A DNA stretch of 64,000 nucleotides from Micromonosporaceae bacterium KJ-029 (lineage in GTDB: Bacteria > Actinomycetota > Actinomycetes > Mycobacteriales > Micromonosporaceae). The stretch covers positions 62,001 through 126,000 of the forward strand of contig BIFP01000015.1 of the NCBI GenBank assembly GCA_005402585.1. The letters are read 5' to 3'. A program made the position numbers and the translations under genes. The notes under the pieces were generated by a model. That model saw nothing but the letters and a program-made list of their open reading frames with translations, did not search any database and had not been told where the DNA came from. This document shows positions 61,992 through 64,000 of this stretch, in pieces (position 1 is the stretch's first letter; each line of letters begins with the position of its first letter).

Positions 61992-62128
61992 CCGTCCACA
62001 ACGGAGTTTTGCCTGCGAGGTGCATCGTCGCTGCTCTATCCTCGATTGCGCCGGTCGGTACGGGGCGCGGGGCCGGCGCGGGTGCACAGCCTGCACGGGG
62101 CGCCCCGCACCCTCACGTTTGGACGCAG

Positions 62129-64000
62129 ATGAAATTTTCCGTCATCCGCCGCGCCGTACTGGCGGGCGTCACCGTGGCAGCCGTCGTGCTACCCGGTGCC
62201 ACTCCCGCGCTCGCCACGGACACCGGCACGATCAGCGGTCGTCTGACGACCAGCACCGGCGCCGCTGCCCCCAACGTCCCGGTCCTCGTCTATCCGGCCG
62301 GGAACTACACCGCTGTCGCCGACACGCAGACCGACGGCCAGGGCAACTACACCTTGCCCCGCATCGCCCCCGGCTCGTACACGATCGGGTTCATTCCCGA
62401 CGGCCGGCCGGAGCAGTACCACCGGCAGAAGCTCCGGCCATGGGACGCCGACCCGATCGTCGTTACCGCAGGCGCCACCACCACCGTCGACGAGCAGTTG
62501 ATGGCGTCCGGCACCATCACCGGCCGCATCCTGGACGCCGCCGGTGAGCCCGTGCCCGACCTGCGGATCCAGGCCCGCGAGATCGACTCCGGAGAGTGGA
62601 GCGGTGGCTACACCGACTCCGAGGGCCGGTACGAGATGGCTGTGTTGGCGGGTCGCTACCTGATCAGTTTCGAACCGATCGAGGGCTCCTACCAGACCCA
62701 GTACGTGCCGGGGAAGCTCGACGAGGAGAGCGCGACCGTCTTCGAGATCGGGGCCGACTCGGAGACCGTGGTCAACGACGCGGTGCTGCCCGTGGGCACC
62801 CTGTCGGGCCGGTTCACCACCGCAGCCGGCGCACCGCTGAGCGGGGCGCAGGTCTACCTCTACGTCGCCGCCAACATGCAGTACGCAAACTGGGCCGAGA
62901 CCGACGCCGACGGCCGGTTCGGGGTCCAGGTGTTCGCCGGCGACTACAAGGTTGGGCTGTCCACGGACGACCGGCAGCAGTACTACCCAGGGCAGATGAG
63001 TGCCGAACTGGCTGGCCTGGTGACCGTGCGGGGAGGTCAGGAAACCACGATCACCGACAGCCTGCTGGGCACCGGCTCCGTACGGGTCACGGCCGTCGAT
63101 TCGATAACCGGCGCTCCGGTCGCCAACTTCTGCGCCAACGACGTGTGCAGCAAGGGCACCGGTTCGGTGATCGTCTCCGAACTGCCGGCGGGCCGGCACG
63201 ACATCAGCCTGTACGCGCCCGACGGTCGGTACTTCTCCCGCGAGCGGACCGGCGTACGGGTTCGCGTCGACCGGACCACCGAGCTGACCGTCAAGCTGCG
63301 GCCCGGCGCGGTCATCACCACCACCGTGCTGGACCGGCAGAGCGGCAGCCCCCTGTCGCAGGTTTGCGTGGACGCCTTCCTGCCCAAGCGGGCCGCGCTG
63401 GCGGACGGCCGCGGCGTGTGCAGCGATCGCAACGGCCGGGTCACCATCGGGCCACTGACCGCCGGCGACTACAGGCTATTCGCTACTCCGCAGCGTCTAA
63501 CGCAGGGGCGGCAGTGGGTCGGCCCGAACGGCGGCACCGGTGACGAGCGGGAAGCGGCGTTGGTCACCGCGACCGTCGGGCAGGTGACCACCGCGCCGAC
63601 GGTACGGATCGATCAGGCGGGCCGGGTGACCGGTCGGGTGACGGACGGACAGACCGGTGCGTTCTTGCAGTACGCCGGCGTGTCGGTGCTCACCGGGCAC
63701 CCCGGTGCCGGCGTCGAGGACGCGCGCACCAACGACCAGGGTGTCTACACGCTGACGGGTCTCGGCCCGTACGAGTGGCCGGTGGTGTTCAGTCGTGGCT
63801 CGTACGCCACCGTCTGGTCCGGCGGTGCGACGAGCCGCTTCAAGGCCACGCCGGTGCGGGTCACCAGCGGTGCCACCGCTGTCCTCGATGCGGCACTCGA
63901 CGCCGGCGTGCAGCTCACCGGCACTTTCCGCGATACCGAGGGCCGGCCGCTGTCCAGCGGTTGGGTCATCGCGCACAGCGCGGACACCGGCGACATCGCC
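62129..64000 (+). CDS. Secreted repeat protein with CnaB/carboxypeptidase-regulatory-like domains (3' end beyond the right edge)
   Basis: The frame is open from ATG 62129 to the window edge (624 codons). A signal peptide (MKFSVIRRAVLAGVTVAAVV, cleaved near PALA) is followed by repeated domains of about 90 residues, each starting with a beta strand GTISGRL, GTITGRI, GTLSGRF or GSVRVTA and carrying a TDxxGxY element (TDGQGNYTL, TDSEGRYEM, TDADGRFGV). These are typical of carboxypeptidase-regulatory-like/CnaB surface domains. At least six repeats are visible. The stop and any sorting motif are outside the window. It may be a surface adhesin or polymer-binding protein. Low-affinity ligand and role cannot be determined. 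Confidence 0.88.
   Translation, partial: MKFSVIRRAVLAGVTVAAVVLPGATPALATDTGTISGRLTTSTGAAAPNVPVLVYPAGNYTAVADTQTDGQGNYTLPRIAPGSYTIGFIPDGRPEQYHRQKLRPWDADPIVVTAGATTTVDEQLMASGTITGRILDAAGEPVPDLRIQAREIDSGEWSGGYTDSEGRYEMAVLAGRYLISFEPIEGSYQTQYVPGKLDEESATVFEIGADSETVVNDAVLPVGTLSGRFTTAAGAPLSGAQVYLYVAANMQYANWAETDADGRFGVQVFAGDYKVGLSTDDRQQYYPGQMSAELAGLVTVRGGQETTITDSLLGTGSVRVTAVDSITGAPVANFCANDVCSKGTGSVIVSELPAGRHDISLYAPDGRYFSRERTGVRVRVDRTTELTVKLRPGAVITTTVLDRQSGSPLSQVCVDAFLPKRAALADGRGVCSDRNGRVTIGPLTAGDYRLFATPQRLTQGRQWVGPNGGTGDEREAALVTATVGQVTTAPTVRIDQAGRVTGRVTDGQTGAFLQYAGVSVLTGHPGAGVEDARTNDQGVYTLTGLGPYEWPVVFSRGSYATVWSGGATSRFKATPVRVTSGATAVLDAALDAGVQLTGTFRDTEGRPLSSGWVIAHSADTGDIA

Overview
The window looks like chromosomal DNA of a high-GC actinomycete, most likely Micromonospora or a close relative in the Micromonosporaceae. 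The reasons are strong third-position GC bias in every gene, many GTG and TTG starts, a conservon (histidine kinase, roadblock, DUF742 and small GTPase), and tRNA and gene order typical of actinomycetes. A 22-bp repeat after the G1PDH cluster is one I recall from Micromonospora intergenic regions. I see no insertion sequence, phage block or CRISPR array. Nothing was searched or computed, so family names rest on visible motifs.

Left third (1-20.4 kb), accessory functions. A DedA protein is cut by the left edge. Three secreted proteins follow: an unknown, an M14 carboxypeptidase and a 1264-residue metallophosphoesterase/GLUG/beta-helix protein. An AraC-type regulator with no usual start codon precedes a terpenoid operon of P450, class I terpene synthase and class II cyclase carrying DADTT in place of DxDD. 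A four-gene conservon follows directly. Next come a secreted GH10 xylanase with a ricin-type lectin domain, a LacI-like operator, and a decayed P450 remnant.

Middle (20.4-45.7 kb). tRNA-Arg(ACG) and tRNA-Ser(GCT) are followed by a histone-tail-like protein, a CPBP protease and a flavohemoglobin with a 17-bp palindrome upstream. Then come a three-part XRE/peptide deformylase protein, a FhuF-like protein behind an iron box, envelope glycosylation proteins, a methyltransferase, a PEBP protein, tRNA-Ser(TGA) and a quinone reductase. SoxR is divergent from a split transketolase. Beyond these lie GT2 and GT-C proteins, an SGNH hydrolase with a lectin domain, a response regulator/kinase/DUF5666 operon, an APH-like kinase and a thiolase.

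Right third (45.7-64 kb), more conserved functions. It holds a PH-like protein, rhomboid protease, cyclophilin, DUF5324-like protein, CorA transporter, aminotransferase, CBS protein and Nudix hydrolase. The compact cluster at 53.3-55.8 kb encodes a LicC/PntC-like nucleotidyltransferase, a dehydrogenase with glycerol-1-phosphate dehydrogenase metal ligands, and a CDP-alcohol phosphatidyltransferase. Together these read as a pathway that makes, CDP-activates and transfers a phospho-alcohol. The window ends with a GT4 glycosyltransferase, an Fpg/Nei glycosylase, an initiating sugar transferase, a LytS/LytTR pair and a secreted repeat protein cut by the right edge.

The best leads are the phospho-alcohol cluster, the DADTT terpenoid operon beside the conservon, the deformylase fusion with its palindromes, and the AraC gene with an apparent ATC start.
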